DNA of 62,328 bases from CAZMVY01 sp964617875 (GCA_964617875.1 CAZUAI010000027.1:1-62328); one strand, 5' to 3'; numbered from the stretch's first letter, positions 24,967 through 34,775 are shown. Notes: generated by a model from the sequence alone, not told the origin. Program-made: numbers and translations.

Positions 24967-25832
24967 AGCACGGCAGCGAGTATGCCAGGCGAATCCGGCA
25001 GTTCTTCAACCAACTGCGGCGGCAGTACGGCAAGCCCGCGCCCGCGGACCACGCCGAGCCGATTGACGTGCTGATCTACGGCATTCTCCTCCGAGACAAC
25101 ACCGAATCCAAGGCGCAGGCCGCCTATCGGCGCCTCCGCGAGAGCATCGTCGATCACAACGAGCTGCGCGTCACCCCGTGGGTGGAAGTGGCCGAGACGA
25201 TCGGCAAGGACGTACCGGGCGCCGAGGGCCGCGCCCGCAGCCTCGTGGACGCCCTCAACGCGATCTATGACAAGCACAACGTCGTGGATCTGGGCTTCCT
25301 GCGGGAGAAGCCGGTTCGCGACGCGAGGGAGTACCTGCGCTCGCTGCCCGGCGTGGATGAGTTCACGGCGGCCCGCGTGGTCCTGCTCGGGCTCGGAGGA
25401 CACGCGATTCCCGTGGACGCGAGCATGCTCGAGCTGCTGCGCAAAGAGCAGATGATCGACGCTCAGGCCACCATCGCCGAGGTCCAGTCGTTTCTCGAGC
25501 ACCACATTCCGTCGTCCGAGGCGGCCGAGTTCACCACGCTGGTGCATCGTCATGCCGCGAGCCGCTTCGCCAAGGCCATCGCCGGCAACGGGGGCAAGCG
25601 TCCGGGGGGCCCCGCGGCCGAGACGGCGCATCCCCGGTCGTCCCCGGCAGCCGCTCCGCCACCGGCCGCGTCCGCGAAGGCGGACAAGCGAGGAAAAAGC
25701 GGGCCGACCGCCGGACCGGCTCAAACGCCCGCGAAGCCGGCGAAGGCCGCCAGGCTCAAGCCCGCGGAGCGGAAGAAGCAGGCGCCGGCGACCCGGACGA
25801 AGAAGGCGGAAGGCGGACAGCGGCGGCGCTGA
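24963..25832 (+). CDS. HhH-GPD superfamily (endonuclease III-like) protein, probably catalytically altered
   Basis: The 289-residue protein looks like a DNA base-excision HhH-GPD protein in its first 200 residues. It has YGILLRDNTESKAQAAYRRL and the hairpin SLPGVDEFTAARVVLLGLGG, then IPVDASM. The Asp of the GPD motif is kept. However, the Lys that gives endonuclease III its lyase activity is absent from the hairpin, and there is no C-terminal four-Cys iron-sulfur loop. The last 90 residues are a Lys/Ala/Pro-rich basic tail. Position between rbfA and hisG, with a 4-base overlap with rbfA, may point to a nucleic-acid role tied to translation, but that is speculation. Confidence 0.75.
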   Translation: MKHGSEYARRIRQFFNQLRRQYGKPAPADHAEPIDVLIYGILLRDNTESKAQAAYRRLRESIVDHNELRVTPWVEVAETIGKDVPGAEGRARSLVDALNAIYDKHNVVDLGFLREKPVRDAREYLRSLPGVDEFTAARVVLLGLGGHAIPVDASMLELLRKEQMIDAQATIAEVQSFLEHHIPSSEAAEFTTLVHRHAASRFAKAIAGNGGKRPGGPAAETAHPRSSPAAAPPPAASAKADKRGKSGPTAGPAQTPAKPAKAARLKPAERKKQAPATRTKKAEGGQRRR

Positions 25833-25888
25833 TGGCGGCGGCGTCGGTGCGGGCGGCAGCAAGCCGCCGGCGACAAGGAGTGCAACCG

Positions 25889-26773
25889 TTGCAGGCAAGT
25901 GGCGAGCGAGTGCTGAAGATCGGGATTCCCAAAGGCAGCCTGTCCGAATCGACGCGCGATCTGTTCCATCGCGCCGGCTTCGAGTTGACGCTTTCGAGCC
26001 GCGGCTACTACCCGTCGATCGACGACCCGGAAATCAAGTGCATCATGTTCCGGGCCCAGGAGATGAGCCGGTACGTCGAGGACGGCGTCGTGGACATCGG
26101 GCTGACCGGGCACGACTGGATCGTCGAAAACGGCAGCGACGTGGTCGAGGTGTGCGAGCTGGTGTACTCCAAGGCGACGTCGCGCCCGGCGCGCTGGGTT
26201 CTGGCCGTTCCGAACGAATCAAAGGTGCAGCGTCCGGAGGACCTGGCCGGCGGCATCGTGGCGACCGAGCTTGTGAAGGTGACGCGGCAGTTCTTCGAGA
26301 AGCGCGGCGTTGACGTGCGGGTCGAGTTCAGTTGGGGCGCCACCGAGGTCAAGGCCAGGCTCCTGGACGGCATCGTCGAACTGACGGAAACCGGTTCCTC
26401 CCTGCAGGCGAACAACCTGCGAATCATCGCCGAGATTCTGTCGAGCACGACGCGGCTCATCGCGAACAGGACCGCCTATGCCGACCCGTGGAAGCGGGAA
26501 AAGATCGACTCGCTCGCGATGCTTCTCAAGGGGGCGATCGAAGCGAAGGCGAAGGTCGGTATGAAGCTGAACGTCGCCCAGGCCGACCTGCCGAAGATTC
26601 TGGAACTGCTCCCCGCCGAGAAGTCGCCGACCGTCTCGCCGCTGGCCGACGGGCGGTTCGTAGCGGTCGAGGTCATCCTGGAGGAGCGCATCGAGCGCGT
26701 CCTCCTGCCACGGCTTCAGCGGGCCGGCGCGTCCGGGATTATCGTTTATCCGTTGAACAAGGTCATTCCGTAG
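25889..26773 (+). CDS. hisG: ATP phosphoribosyltransferase (long form)
   Basis: The 294-residue enzyme carries out the first step of histidine synthesis, joining ATP and PRPP. Signatures are IGIPKGSLSESTRDLFHRAG, DVVEVCELVYSKAT, and the PRPP-loop-like region VELTETGSSLQANNL. The C-terminal 75 residues form the regulatory ACT-like domain (VGMKLNVAQADLPKILELLP), so this is the long hexameric type, not the HisZ-dependent short form. The TTG at 25889 follows AAGGAG by 8 bases and gives the family length; the ATG at 25832, which overlaps the previous stop, is the alternative. It is the only histidine gene here. Confidence 0.93.
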   Translation: MQASGERVLKIGIPKGSLSESTRDLFHRAGFELTLSSRGYYPSIDDPEIKCIMFRAQEMSRYVEDGVVDIGLTGHDWIVENGSDVVEVCELVYSKATSRPARWVLAVPNESKVQRPEDLAGGIVATELVKVTRQFFEKRGVDVRVEFSWGATEVKARLLDGIVELTETGSSLQANNLRIIAEILSSTTRLIANRTAYADPWKREKIDSLAMLLKGAIEAKAKVGMKLNVAQADLPKILELLPAEKSPTVSPLADGRFVAVEVILEERIERVLLPRLQRAGASGIIVYPLNKVIP

Positions 26774-26784
26774 GGGGGCACGTC

Positions 26785-29700
26785 ATGCGACTCAGCACGG
26801 CCAACGCGTGGCACCGCCTGGCAGTCTTCGCCGTGTGCCTGCCCTGGCTCGGGTGCCAGACACCCCGTCCGGGCGCGGGCGGACCGCAGGAGCCGCCGTA
26901 TCCGCCGGGCGTGGACGCCAGGAAGGTCCATCTGCCGCTGGCACAGGTCCCCGATGCGCCGCCGGTGCCGGCGGCCGCCGATCTCTCCACGCGACCTGCG
27001 ATGCCGCAGCCGGCGCTGCGCCGCTTCACGGACGGCAAGGCGCTCCTCGACGACCAGCGCTATGCCGAGGCCGTCGTCGAACTCGAAAAGGCCCTGCGAT
27101 ACGACCAGAAGCAGTACCCGGTGTTGCGGCTGCTGTGCATCTCGTGCTACCTCGCCGGCAGCGAGGCGAAGGCACGCCTCTACGCGCGTGAGACACTCAA
27201 GCTCAACGCGGCCGACGAAGCGGCGTGGTTCGTGCTGGGGCGATCGGCCCTCAAGAGCGGCCAGAAGGACGAGGCCCTGCGCGCGTTTCGCAGCCTGATG
27301 CTTTGTCCCGCCGACCCGGCGGCGGCGGAGTATCGGGCACTCGGCCACCTGCAACTCGGCCTCCTGCTTGACGACCTGGGCTACGCCCGCGCCGCGGTGG
27401 ACGAGTTTGCGTCGTTCGAGCAGAGCCTCGCCGCCCTGACGGACAAGCAGCGCGACCATCCCGAGTTGGCGGCCGTACGGAAGTCCGTGGAGCGAACCCT
27501 GGGGCTGCGCCGGGCGCGCGCCCTTGCGAAGATGGGCGATTTCAAAGCGGCGGCAATCGCTTTCGCCGGGCCCGCGGCGGAGGCCCCCGCGGACGCCGCA
27601 CTGCAGACGGAGTACGCCCAGGTCCTCGTGCGGGCCGGGCGGGCCGACGATGCGATGACGGTGGCACGCTCGCACGTGAAACAGGAAGCCGCTTCGCCCC
27701 AGAGCATTGAGCTGCTCATGGCCGTCCGCCGCTGGAGCCGCCAGGAATCGCGTATTCCCGACGATCTGCGGGCGCTCGCAGAGCAGTACCCCGACCGGCT
27801 GGATCTGGCGACGATGCTCGCGCGGACTCTGATGGACTCGGGCCGTCTGAGCGCGGCGGCGGACATCCTCAAGGCGGTACGGCAGCGTCACCCGGAGGAG
27901 ACCGACGCGGGCTGGATGCTGGCCGACATCCTCCGGCGGGAAAAGCGGTGGGAGGAGTGGGTTGTGGCGCTGGCCGATCTCGTGACCGCCCGCGAGGAAC
28001 AGTACGCACGGGTGGAGGAGTCGCTCTCGCAGGCGGAAGCGGACCTCCGGGCGGTGACGGCGGCGGCGCGCCGTGCCGCCGACCGGGCACAGGGCAAAGC
28101 GAACGAAGCCGCGGTGCTCTACGTCGCGGGTTGCATCGCGCGCCGTGCCGCCGACGAGCCGACGGCGGAGCGGTATCTGCGCCGGTCGATCGACGTCAAG
28201 CCGGGCCAGATCGCCGCGCCGGTGGCGCTCGGCGAAATGCTGGCCGCGCAATACCGCTGGCAGGACCTGATCGCGGTCGGCCATAGCGCCTTGCAGGCGT
28301 GCGGCGAGCGGGCGTCGGCGCAACTGCACTGGCTGGTCGGGTGCGGGCTCGACGGGCTCGACGACTGGGAGAAGGCCGTTTCTCAGTACCGCGCGGGCCT
28401 CGAGAAGAACCCCAAGGATCTGCGAACGCTCCAGTCCTTCGCGCTGCTGTGCGAACGGATGGGCGATTTCAAGAAGGCACAGGGGCTCTGGAAAGACGCC
28501 CTCGCCGTCGCCCCGCACGACATGGCGATCCGCGAGCGGCTGCTGCGCAGCTACGTCGCGCGCGGCGAGATGGCGGCGGCCGCGTCCCAGCTGCTGGAAA
28601 TGCAGGAGCAGCAGGGCAGCCCGTCGCCGGCGTACCGTCGGTGCGAGGCGTTGCTCAAGCTCCTGCGGACGCGGAGCGAAAACGAAGGCGGCAGCCGGGA
28701 GTACCGCGAGCAACTGGCCGAACTGGTCAAGGCATTTCCGCGGGACGTGCGGACGCGTGAGGACTACGCGAGCCTCCTGTTTGCGTCAAGGAAGTACGCG
28801 GAGGCGGCGCGTCAGGTGGACGAGATCCTCCGCCTCGACGCCAATTCGCTTCCCGCGCTCGAACTGCGGGCGTTGCTGGCCGTCCGGGCGCTGGATTACG
28901 ACGGTGCCGCGGCCTCGTTCCGGGAGCTGCTCCGGCGTTTCCCCAACCGGGAGGGCTGGAACCGAAGCCTGGCGGACGTCTATCGCGTTGCGATGCAGTA
29001 CGACCAGTGCGCCGCCGTTCTCGAGCACCTGATGAGCCTTCCCGCAGCGAAGCCACGCCTGGCGGATTACCGGGCGAGCCGGCTCGGCCTGTACGAGCTG
29101 GCCGGGCGCATCGACGAGATGCGGAAACAGGCGGAGGCATGGCTCGCCGAGTCGCCGGATGATTCCAGCGTCCGCAATCTGGTTCGCGCGGCGGACGCGG
29201 CCGCGAAGGACTACGCGCGCATCGTGGCGCGCTGCGAGGCGTGGCTGGAGAAGGATCCGCAATCGGCTTTGGAGTGGCGGGGCCGGCTTGTCGAGGCGCT
29301 GGTGGAAATGAAGCGGTTTGCCGAGGCCGAGGCGCGCGTCCTCGCCTGGATGGAAGAGGCCCCGCAGGATGCAGGCCTCATCCGCCTCTTCGGCGAGGTG
29401 CTCATCGGCGCGCGGCGGTACGACGACGCCGCAGAGTGGGCACGAAGCCACGCATCGGGCGAAGGGCCCGAGAGCGCGGCGTACTCGAGCCTTCTCTATC
29501 AGGCCCGGCTTTACGCAAAGGACTACGACGGCGCCATCGCGGTCCTGAAGCAGGCCGCGCGGGCGAACCCGAACGCGAATGTGGACGGTGACATTGCCCG
29601 CGTGCTCATCGAGGCCGGCCGGTACGACGAAGCCGAGAGCCACCTCAACAAACTCATCGACCAGGCAGACACCGACGACGAAAAGGCATCCCTGCTGAGA

Positions 29701-30291
29701 ACGCTGGCGTACGCCTACCAGAAGGCGAAACGCCCCGCGCTCGCCGAGCAGCGGATGCGCGAGGCCCTGAAGCTGGCGCCTGAGGACATCGGCATCAACA
29801 ACGATCTCGGGTACACGTGGGCCGACGCCGGCCGTAACCTGGACGAGGCCGAGCGGATGCTGCGTTATGCCGTGGGAGAGGTCCCGCACGAGGCGGCGTA
29901 TCTCGACAGCCTCGGCTGGCTGTACTACAAGAAAGGCGACTTCCAGGCCGCCGTCACGTGGCTGTCGCGGGCGGCCGCGCAGTCCGACGGCCGGGACCCG
30001 GTGATCTACAGCCATCTGGGCGATGCCCTCTGGCGCCTGAAGCAGGCCGAGGCCGCTGAGAAACGCTGGAAGCAGGCCCTGGAAACGGCCGCCGAACGCG
30101 CGGAGAGGCCGCTGGGCGGCAGTGACGACGAAGAGGCGATGGACGGCGTGCGAGCGAGACTGGCCGCCGTTGCCCGGGGAGAGAGGCCGCCGGTCGCCCC
30201 GATCGGAAGCGAGCAGGCACCGACGACCGGACCCGGCCCATCCGAGGACGGCGTCAAGGGGAAACCGCCCGCAGGGGCGAAGTCACGATAG
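26785..30291 (+). CDS. Large TPR-repeat lipoprotein
   Basis: The 1168-residue protein has a lipoprotein signal (LAVFAVCLPWLGC) and a Pro-rich linker. Tetratricopeptide repeats follow along most of its length, for example RYAEAVVELEKALRYD and KAQGLWKDALAVAP. Near the C-terminus, NNDLGYTWADAGRNLDEAER and LDSLGWLYYKKGDFQAAVTW match the TPR blocks found in many envelope-anchored scaffold proteins. The tail is disordered and Pro/Gly-rich. It probably anchors in a membrane and assembles proteins in the periplasm; no partner is identified. The ATG at 26785 follows a G-rich ribosome site and starts 11 bases after hisG, so it is in the same operon. Confidence 0.85.
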   Translation: MRLSTANAWHRLAVFAVCLPWLGCQTPRPGAGGPQEPPYPPGVDARKVHLPLAQVPDAPPVPAAADLSTRPAMPQPALRRFTDGKALLDDQRYAEAVVELEKALRYDQKQYPVLRLLCISCYLAGSEAKARLYARETLKLNAADEAAWFVLGRSALKSGQKDEALRAFRSLMLCPADPAAAEYRALGHLQLGLLLDDLGYARAAVDEFASFEQSLAALTDKQRDHPELAAVRKSVERTLGLRRARALAKMGDFKAAAIAFAGPAAEAPADAALQTEYAQVLVRAGRADDAMTVARSHVKQEAASPQSIELLMAVRRWSRQESRIPDDLRALAEQYPDRLDLATMLARTLMDSGRLSAAADILKAVRQRHPEETDAGWMLADILRREKRWEEWVVALADLVTAREEQYARVEESLSQAEADLRAVTAAARRAADRAQGKANEAAVLYVAGCIARRAADEPTAERYLRRSIDVKPGQIAAPVALGEMLAAQYRWQDLIAVGHSALQACGERASAQLHWLVGCGLDGLDDWEKAVSQYRAGLEKNPKDLRTLQSFALLCERMGDFKKAQGLWKDALAVAPHDMAIRERLLRSYVARGEMAAAASQLLEMQEQQGSPSPAYRRCEALLKLLRTRSENEGGSREYREQLAELVKAFPRDVRTREDYASLLFASRKYAEAARQVDEILRLDANSLPALELRALLAVRALDYDGAAASFRELLRRFPNREGWNRSLADVYRVAMQYDQCAAVLEHLMSLPAAKPRLADYRASRLGLYELAGRIDEMRKQAEAWLAESPDDSSVRNLVRAADAAAKDYARIVARCEAWLEKDPQSALEWRGRLVEALVEMKRFAEAEARVLAWMEEAPQDAGLIRLFGEVLIGARRYDDAAEWARSHASGEGPESAAYSSLLYQARLYAKDYDGAIAVLKQAARANPNANVDGDIARVLIEAGRYDEAESHLNKLIDQADTDDEKASLLRTLAYAYQKAKRPALAEQRMREALKLAPEDIGINNDLGYTWADAGRNLDEAERMLRYAVGEVPHEAAYLDSLGWLYYKKGDFQAAVTWLSRAAAQSDGRDPVIYSHLGDALWRLKQAEAAEKRWKQALETAAERAERPLGGSDDEEAMDGVRARLAAVARGERPPVAPIGSEQAPTTGPGPSEDGVKGKPPAGAKSR

Positions 30292-30306
30292 AGGAGAGTC
30301 ACAGCC

Positions 30307-31053
30307 ATGGCGGGTCATTCGCACTGGGCACGAATCAAACACAAGAAGGGCGTCGTGGATGCGCGACGCGGCCGGCTGTGGAGCAAGCTGGCCCGGAACG
30401 TCATCGTCGCGGCACGCGTCGGGGGCGCGGACCCGGATCAGAACCTCCAATTGCGGTACGCCATCGACAAGGCCAAGGCCGCCAACATGCCCAAGGACAC
30501 CATCGAAAACGCCATCAAGAAAGGCAGCGGCCAGGTCGACGGCGTGGTCTACGAACAGATCACCTACGAAGGCTACGGGCCGGGCGGCGTGGCCGTGCTG
30601 TGCGAGTGCCTCACGGACAACCGTAACCGGACGGCCCCGGAACTCAAGAAGCTCTTCGAGCGCCACGGCGGGAACCTCGGCAAGACCGGCTGTGTGGCAC
30701 GGGTCTTCGCCCTGACCGGCGTGATCACTGTGCCGGCCGACAAGGTAACCGAGGACCAGATCGTCGCCGTCGCCCTGGAAAGCGGAGCGGACGACTACGA
30801 ACGGGCTGGCGACCTTTGGGAGATCACGTGCCAGCCGCCGGCATTCGAGCCCCTGCGGAAGGCGTTGGCGGACGCCGGAATACCGATCGAATCGGCCGAA
30901 CTCTCGAAGATCGCCGTCAGTTCCGTGCCCGTCGATGTCGAGACGGGCAAGAAGATCCTCGCCATGATGGAGGCGCTGGACGATCACGACGACGTCCAGA
31001 ATGCCTATGCCAATTTCGAACTCCCGCCGGAGTTGATGACGGCACCCGGATGA
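30307..31053 (+). CDS. yebC: YebC/PmpR-family transcriptional regulator or translation factor
   Basis: The 248-residue protein is a full-length YebC: MAGHSHWARIKHKKGVVDAR, then IDKAKAANMPKDTIENAIKK, YEGYGPGGVAVLCECLTDN, and the C-terminal SGADDYE... core. Members have been described as DNA-binding regulators and, more recently, as translation factors that relieve ribosome stalling at proline-rich stretches. The latter would suit this operon, whose products include proline-rich proteins, but this is inference. GGAGAG precedes the ATG; it lies 15 bases after the TPR gene. Confidence 0.93.
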   Translation: MAGHSHWARIKHKKGVVDARRGRLWSKLARNVIVAARVGGADPDQNLQLRYAIDKAKAANMPKDTIENAIKKGSGQVDGVVYEQITYEGYGPGGVAVLCECLTDNRNRTAPELKKLFERHGGNLGKTGCVARVFALTGVITVPADKVTEDQIVAVALESGADDYERAGDLWEITCQPPAFEPLRKALADAGIPIESAELSKIAVSSVPVDVETGKKILAMMEALDDHDDVQNAYANFELPPELMTAPG

Positions 31054-31147
31054 CCGGGGGTTCCGGACCGACGCAAGCGGATTCCGGCTGCGTGGGACCG
31101 CCCCTGTGGATCCGTGCGGTGCAGGCCGAGTTTTTTGAGAAAAACTG

Positions 31148-31176
31148 TTGACAAGACCGGCATCGGCGCGCACAAT
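31148..31176 (+). promoter_or_regulatory. Sigma-70-type promoter before the HD-domain gene
   Basis: A perfect TTGACA (31148-31153), a 17-base spacer and CACAAT (31171-31176, 4 of 6). The upstream flank is T/A-rich (TTTTTTGAGAAAAAC). The region 31177-31329 is leader or upstream coding sequence, depending on the start used by the next gene. Confidence 0.6.
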
Positions 31177-31329
31177 GCCGCGTGGGGTTTGTGCCGCGTG
31201 TATTCGTGTCGGCCTGCCTGAGATCGGGTGACGCCTTTGGAGTTGGAAGGCAGCAGGCCGGCGAAGCGTTGGGCCTGTATTGCCGGCGGGGCCATGGGAA
31301 GATCACGCGATCGCAATCTCGAAGGCGGA

Positions 31330-32058
31330 ATGTCGGCTGATGTGGCAGCCCGCCTGGCTCCGGTTCAGGAGCCCACTCCCGCAACGCAAGCCGTCTGGGC
31401 GCGGGCGGAAGCCGACCTGTTGATACCGGTCGACGGCGGCAAGCCGGACCCCACGTTGTGGGAACACGCTGTCCGCGTCGCGTGCCTTGCGCTGCACATC
31501 AGTTGCCTGGCGGAATTGGCGGACCAGCGAATCGACCGGTCCGCGCTCGTTGCGGCGTCGTTGTACCACGACGCGGGCTGGGTCGTGCAGGTCCGGCGGA
31601 AGGAGATCGCTCGCATGGAAATCTGCAGCCGGCCCACGAGCGACGCCCAACGCGAGCTGGCGGCCTCGCTGCTGGAAAACAGCCTGGCCGCGGCGCTGGG
31701 CAAGCCGTCGCTGGACCTGGCGGTCCGGGTCGTGCGCGAGTGCGGCCGGAAGACGAGCGAACACCCGGAGGCGCACCTGATCGCGGAGGCGGAGAATCTC
31801 GACCAGATCGGCCCGCAGGCGATCTGTCTGAACATGCGCCGCCATGCCGCCGAGGCCCGAGGCATCGATGCGATGCTGGAGGCATGGCAACGTCAGCAGG
31901 AGTACCACTACTGGGAGGCTCGCCTGCACGAGTGCTTCCGGTTCGACGCGACACGCCGGTTGGCCCAGGAGCGCCTCGCGGCCGTCGCCCGGTTCATGAC
32001 GGATCTGCGGCGGGCGCATCGGCTGGAAGACGCCGCGGACTTCTTCGGACGGACGTGA
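31330..32058 (+). CDS. HD-domain protein
   Basis: The protein (242 residues from this start) contains an HD-type metal-dependent hydrolase domain: LWEHAVRVACLALHISCL gives the first His, and LVAASLYHDAGWVVQ gives the HD pair. A later conserved helix (HLIAEAENLDQIGPQAIC) contributes a further acidic residue. HD proteins remove phosphates or cleave phosphodiesters of nucleotides; the substrate here is unknown. The start is uncertain: ATG 31330 has GAAGG close by, but ATG 31294 and GTG 31228 are in frame and would add up to 34 residues. Confidence 0.75.
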   Translation: MSADVAARLAPVQEPTPATQAVWARAEADLLIPVDGGKPDPTLWEHAVRVACLALHISCLAELADQRIDRSALVAASLYHDAGWVVQVRRKEIARMEICSRPTSDAQRELAASLLENSLAAALGKPSLDLAVRVVRECGRKTSEHPEAHLIAEAENLDQIGPQAICLNMRRHAAEARGIDAMLEAWQRQQEYHYWEARLHECFRFDATRRLAQERLAAVARFMTDLRRAHRLEDAADFFGRT

Positions 32059-32200
32059 ATCACAGACAGCAAACGGTTGCCTGCCTCCTCGCAACAGGTG
32101 ATGGGAAATCAGCAGCTTCCTTGCCCGAAGCCGGACGGTGACGCGGTTCGATTCTCCGGCGCCGAGCGACGTCGCGGAACCCGGCAGAGCCGAACGCGGC

Positions 32201-33487
32201 CTACCGGCCTGCGGCGGCCCCCCAATCGGTCGCGTAGAGCCTGTACAGGTCGGCGATGCGCGCCTGAGCGGCCGTACCCCGGTGCAGGATCACGCGGTAG
32301 GACAGGCGAAGCGGCTTGTCCCGATGAAGCGGGACGTACTCCATGCCCGGATAGGAAACGTTGAGCACGCCGTAATACCGGAACAGCCACGGCGGCGGCG
32401 AACCGGGGTGCGACGGGTGCGCGAGAATGGCGACACCGCTCTCGCCGACGGCCTCCTTCCGCAAGGGCGCGGGGAAGTCGCCTGAGCAGTCGGCCCAGGT
32501 CGCGCGGTACAGCAGGCCGTCCTTCTCCATCTCTTTTCCGTCCGCGAGAATATGTACCGTCTTCGGCCTCGGCCAACGGAACGTGAAGCCGCCGTAGCCC
32601 TTGTTCAACACCTCGGTGCCGGCCATCGTGAGTCCGTCGGCCAGCGCCCACAGCTCAACGTCCACGTCGAACGCCTGATAGCCGGCCTTGCCCGCGGGGC
32701 ACTCGCCGAACACACGAAGGGTCACCACCTCCCGGACGACCCGTTCCGGCCTGGCCATGTCCGTCGTCTGGTAGTCCCAGAAGCCTTCCGCCGTCATCGT
32801 CGCCACGGTCGGTCCGGCCTCGCGCCGCACGATCCGGCCGAGACGATAACGCACGTCCTTGCGCTCCCACCAGTTGCCGAGCAACGTCTCGCCGCGTTTC
32901 AGACGCGGCCACGCCCAGAACAGGCCCCGGTGGTGCAGATGGTCGGCCGGCATGTTCTGCGTCAGGATTTCGCCGTCGAGGCCGATGATCGGGTGAATGA
33001 AACCGAGGACCGCGTTCGGGTCCTCCTTCCCGTCGAGGTCGCGCGGGCCGTGATTGTAGCGAAGGACCACTCGCTTGCCGCAGAGGAACTCCGTCGCCTG
33101 ATCCGGCAGGACGCGCAGGCTGACGGGGCCGTCCGGCGCCGATGGCACCGTGGCCAGCGTGACATCAAGCGTCTTGCCGCGATGCTCCGGCCTGATCTCA
33201 ATCGGCAGCCACAGGGTGCCCCGCGGCCCCGGCCTGCCCGAGGCTTCGAGGTCGGCGACGAATTGCGCGGCGGTGTCCGCGGGAACCGCGCCACCCGCGC
33301 GGAAGCAGGTCGGTGCCGCCGCACCCGCCGACCCCGCAGCGGCGGGCGCGTATCGTACGCCGATGACCGCCGGCAGGCCCACGGGCGCATCGGACGGAAC
33401 CTGCACGCGAATTGCATCGCCACGGACAAACGCAGCAACACAGAAGACGACCACGCACGCTATCGTCACAAGCTTCATATTCACCAT
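32201..33487 (-). CDS. Secreted DUF6807-family protein
   Basis: The 428-residue product has a signal peptide (KLVTIACVVVFCVAAFVRG). It then shows motifs shared by a family of exported proteins common in Planctomycetota and Verrucomicrobiota: FIHPIIGLDGE, PADHLHHRGLFWAW, and later AILAHPSHPGSPPPWLFRYYG. These His-rich motifs suggest a metal site or a carbohydrate-active role, but no activity is established. The ATG at 33487 follows GGGGGTG; the internal ATG at 33478 is also possible. It lies just downstream of anmK on the same strand (24-base gap), so the two may be co-transcribed and might both act on sugars. Confidence 0.78.
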   Translation of the reverse strand: MVNMKLVTIACVVVFCVAAFVRGDAIRVQVPSDAPVGLPAVIGVRYAPAAAGSAGAAAPTCFRAGGAVPADTAAQFVADLEASGRPGPRGTLWLPIEIRPEHRGKTLDVTLATVPSAPDGPVSLRVLPDQATEFLCGKRVVLRYNHGPRDLDGKEDPNAVLGFIHPIIGLDGEILTQNMPADHLHHRGLFWAWPRLKRGETLLGNWWERKDVRYRLGRIVRREAGPTVATMTAEGFWDYQTTDMARPERVVREVVTLRVFGECPAGKAGYQAFDVDVELWALADGLTMAGTEVLNKGYGGFTFRWPRPKTVHILADGKEMEKDGLLYRATWADCSGDFPAPLRKEAVGESGVAILAHPSHPGSPPPWLFRYYGVLNVSYPGMEYVPLHRDKPLRLSYRVILHRGTAAQARIADLYRLYATDWGAAAGR

Positions 33488-33511
33488 CGTACACCCCCGC
33501 GCGCCGGCATT

Positions 33512-34714
33512 CTACCGACGCCCGGCATGCGGCGGCCGGCACAGCTTGCCGAGGATGGCGGGGTGGCGCGCACCGGTCACCTGGGGCAGATTCGCCGGCT
33601 CACCGTCCTCGTATGCGGCGGCCAGCATGGCGAAGCTCATCGCCTCCTTGGCTTCGGTAGAGATCCCGTATGCGTCCATGGGCCGCATGGGCACGCCCGG
33701 CAATTCCGCCGACAGCATCGCCAGCAGCGTGGCGTTTGCCGCCCCCCCACCGGCGAGAACCACCTCATCGACCGCCGGCGCGCCGACCGCCGTCCCCCGC
33801 GAGCCAGGCAGAAAGCGGCGGTAGGCGTCGGCGATCGACCTCGCCGTGAACGCCGTCGCCGTAGCGATCCAGTCCTCGCCACGCGCCGAGGCCGCGCGCA
33901 GGCGGGGCAGTTCACCGGCGACAAACTGCCGCCCGAACTCCTCCCGGCCGGCGCTCTTCGGCGGACGACGGCGGAAGAAGCGGTGGCGCAGCCACTTCCC
34001 GAGCACCGCTTCGAGCACACGTCCCCGCGCGGCGATCCGGCCGTCGGCATCGAACGCACGGCGGCCCTTCGTGACGATCCGCACGAGTTCGTCGATGACC
34101 ATGTTGCCCGGGCCGCAATCAAAGGCGACAACGTCCTCGGGACGCCCGCCCGCCGGCATCCATGTGACGTTCGCGATGCCCCCGATGTTCTGGATCGCCC
34201 GTGTCATTCGCGGGTCGCGAAAAAGCACGTAGTCGGTCCACGGCACGAGCGGCGCGCCCTGGCCGCCGGCCGCAAGGTCGGCCTGACGAAAGTCGGCCAC
34301 GACCGGGCAGCCGATCGCCGCGGCCACGTGGGCCGGCTCGCCGATCTGCAATGTCGCGCTGCCGGCCTTTCGGTCGGCGAGATGGCAGACCGTCTGGCCG
34401 TGCATGCCCGCCAGATCCGGCGGGCGGCCGCCGTTACAGCGAACGACCATTTCGCGGGCCGTCGCCGCATAGAAGCGTCCGAGGTCGGCGTGCAGGCCGG
34501 CGACCTCCCCGGTGGTCGTATCGGCCGGACACATCATCCGAAGCACACGTGCGCGCAGCCGCCGCGGATACGGCGTGTGCCGGTGCGCGAGGACGGCGAC
34601 GCGCATCCGCAAGCCGCGCCCATGCACACGGACCAGCACCGCATCCACGCCGTCGCCGCTCGTACCGCTCATCAGGCCCAGGACGACCCGTCCGGCACGT
34701 GACGTACGTTTCAT
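33512..34714 (-). CDS. anmK: Anhydro-N-acetylmuramic acid kinase
   Basis: The 400-residue enzyme cleaves and phosphorylates 1,6-anhydro-MurNAc to MurNAc-6-phosphate during peptidoglycan recycling. Diagnostic parts are VLGLMSGTSGDGVDAVLV at the N-terminus, LAGMHGQTVCHLADR, VADFRQADLAAGGQGAPLVP with the catalytic-region Asp, IQNIGGIANVTWMP, and FDCGPGNMVIDEL. The C-terminal ATPase-fold region has VLAGGGAANATLL. Length is slightly above E. coli AnmK. No MurQ etherase gene is nearby. Confidence 0.93.
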   Translation of the reverse strand: MKRTSRAGRVVLGLMSGTSGDGVDAVLVRVHGRGLRMRVAVLAHRHTPYPRRLRARVLRMMCPADTTTGEVAGLHADLGRFYAATAREMVVRCNGGRPPDLAGMHGQTVCHLADRKAGSATLQIGEPAHVAAAIGCPVVADFRQADLAAGGQGAPLVPWTDYVLFRDPRMTRAIQNIGGIANVTWMPAGGRPEDVVAFDCGPGNMVIDELVRIVTKGRRAFDADGRIAARGRVLEAVLGKWLRHRFFRRRPPKSAGREEFGRQFVAGELPRLRAASARGEDWIATATAFTARSIADAYRRFLPGSRGTAVGAPAVDEVVLAGGGAANATLLAMLSAELPGVPMRPMDAYGISTEAKEAMSFAMLAAAYEDGEPANLPQVTGARHPAILGKLCRPPHAGRR

Positions 34715-34775
34715 GATGATATGTTTACACCGCCGGGCCGACGCCCGCCAGGGAAAGCCAGACGGGGGCCGGCCG

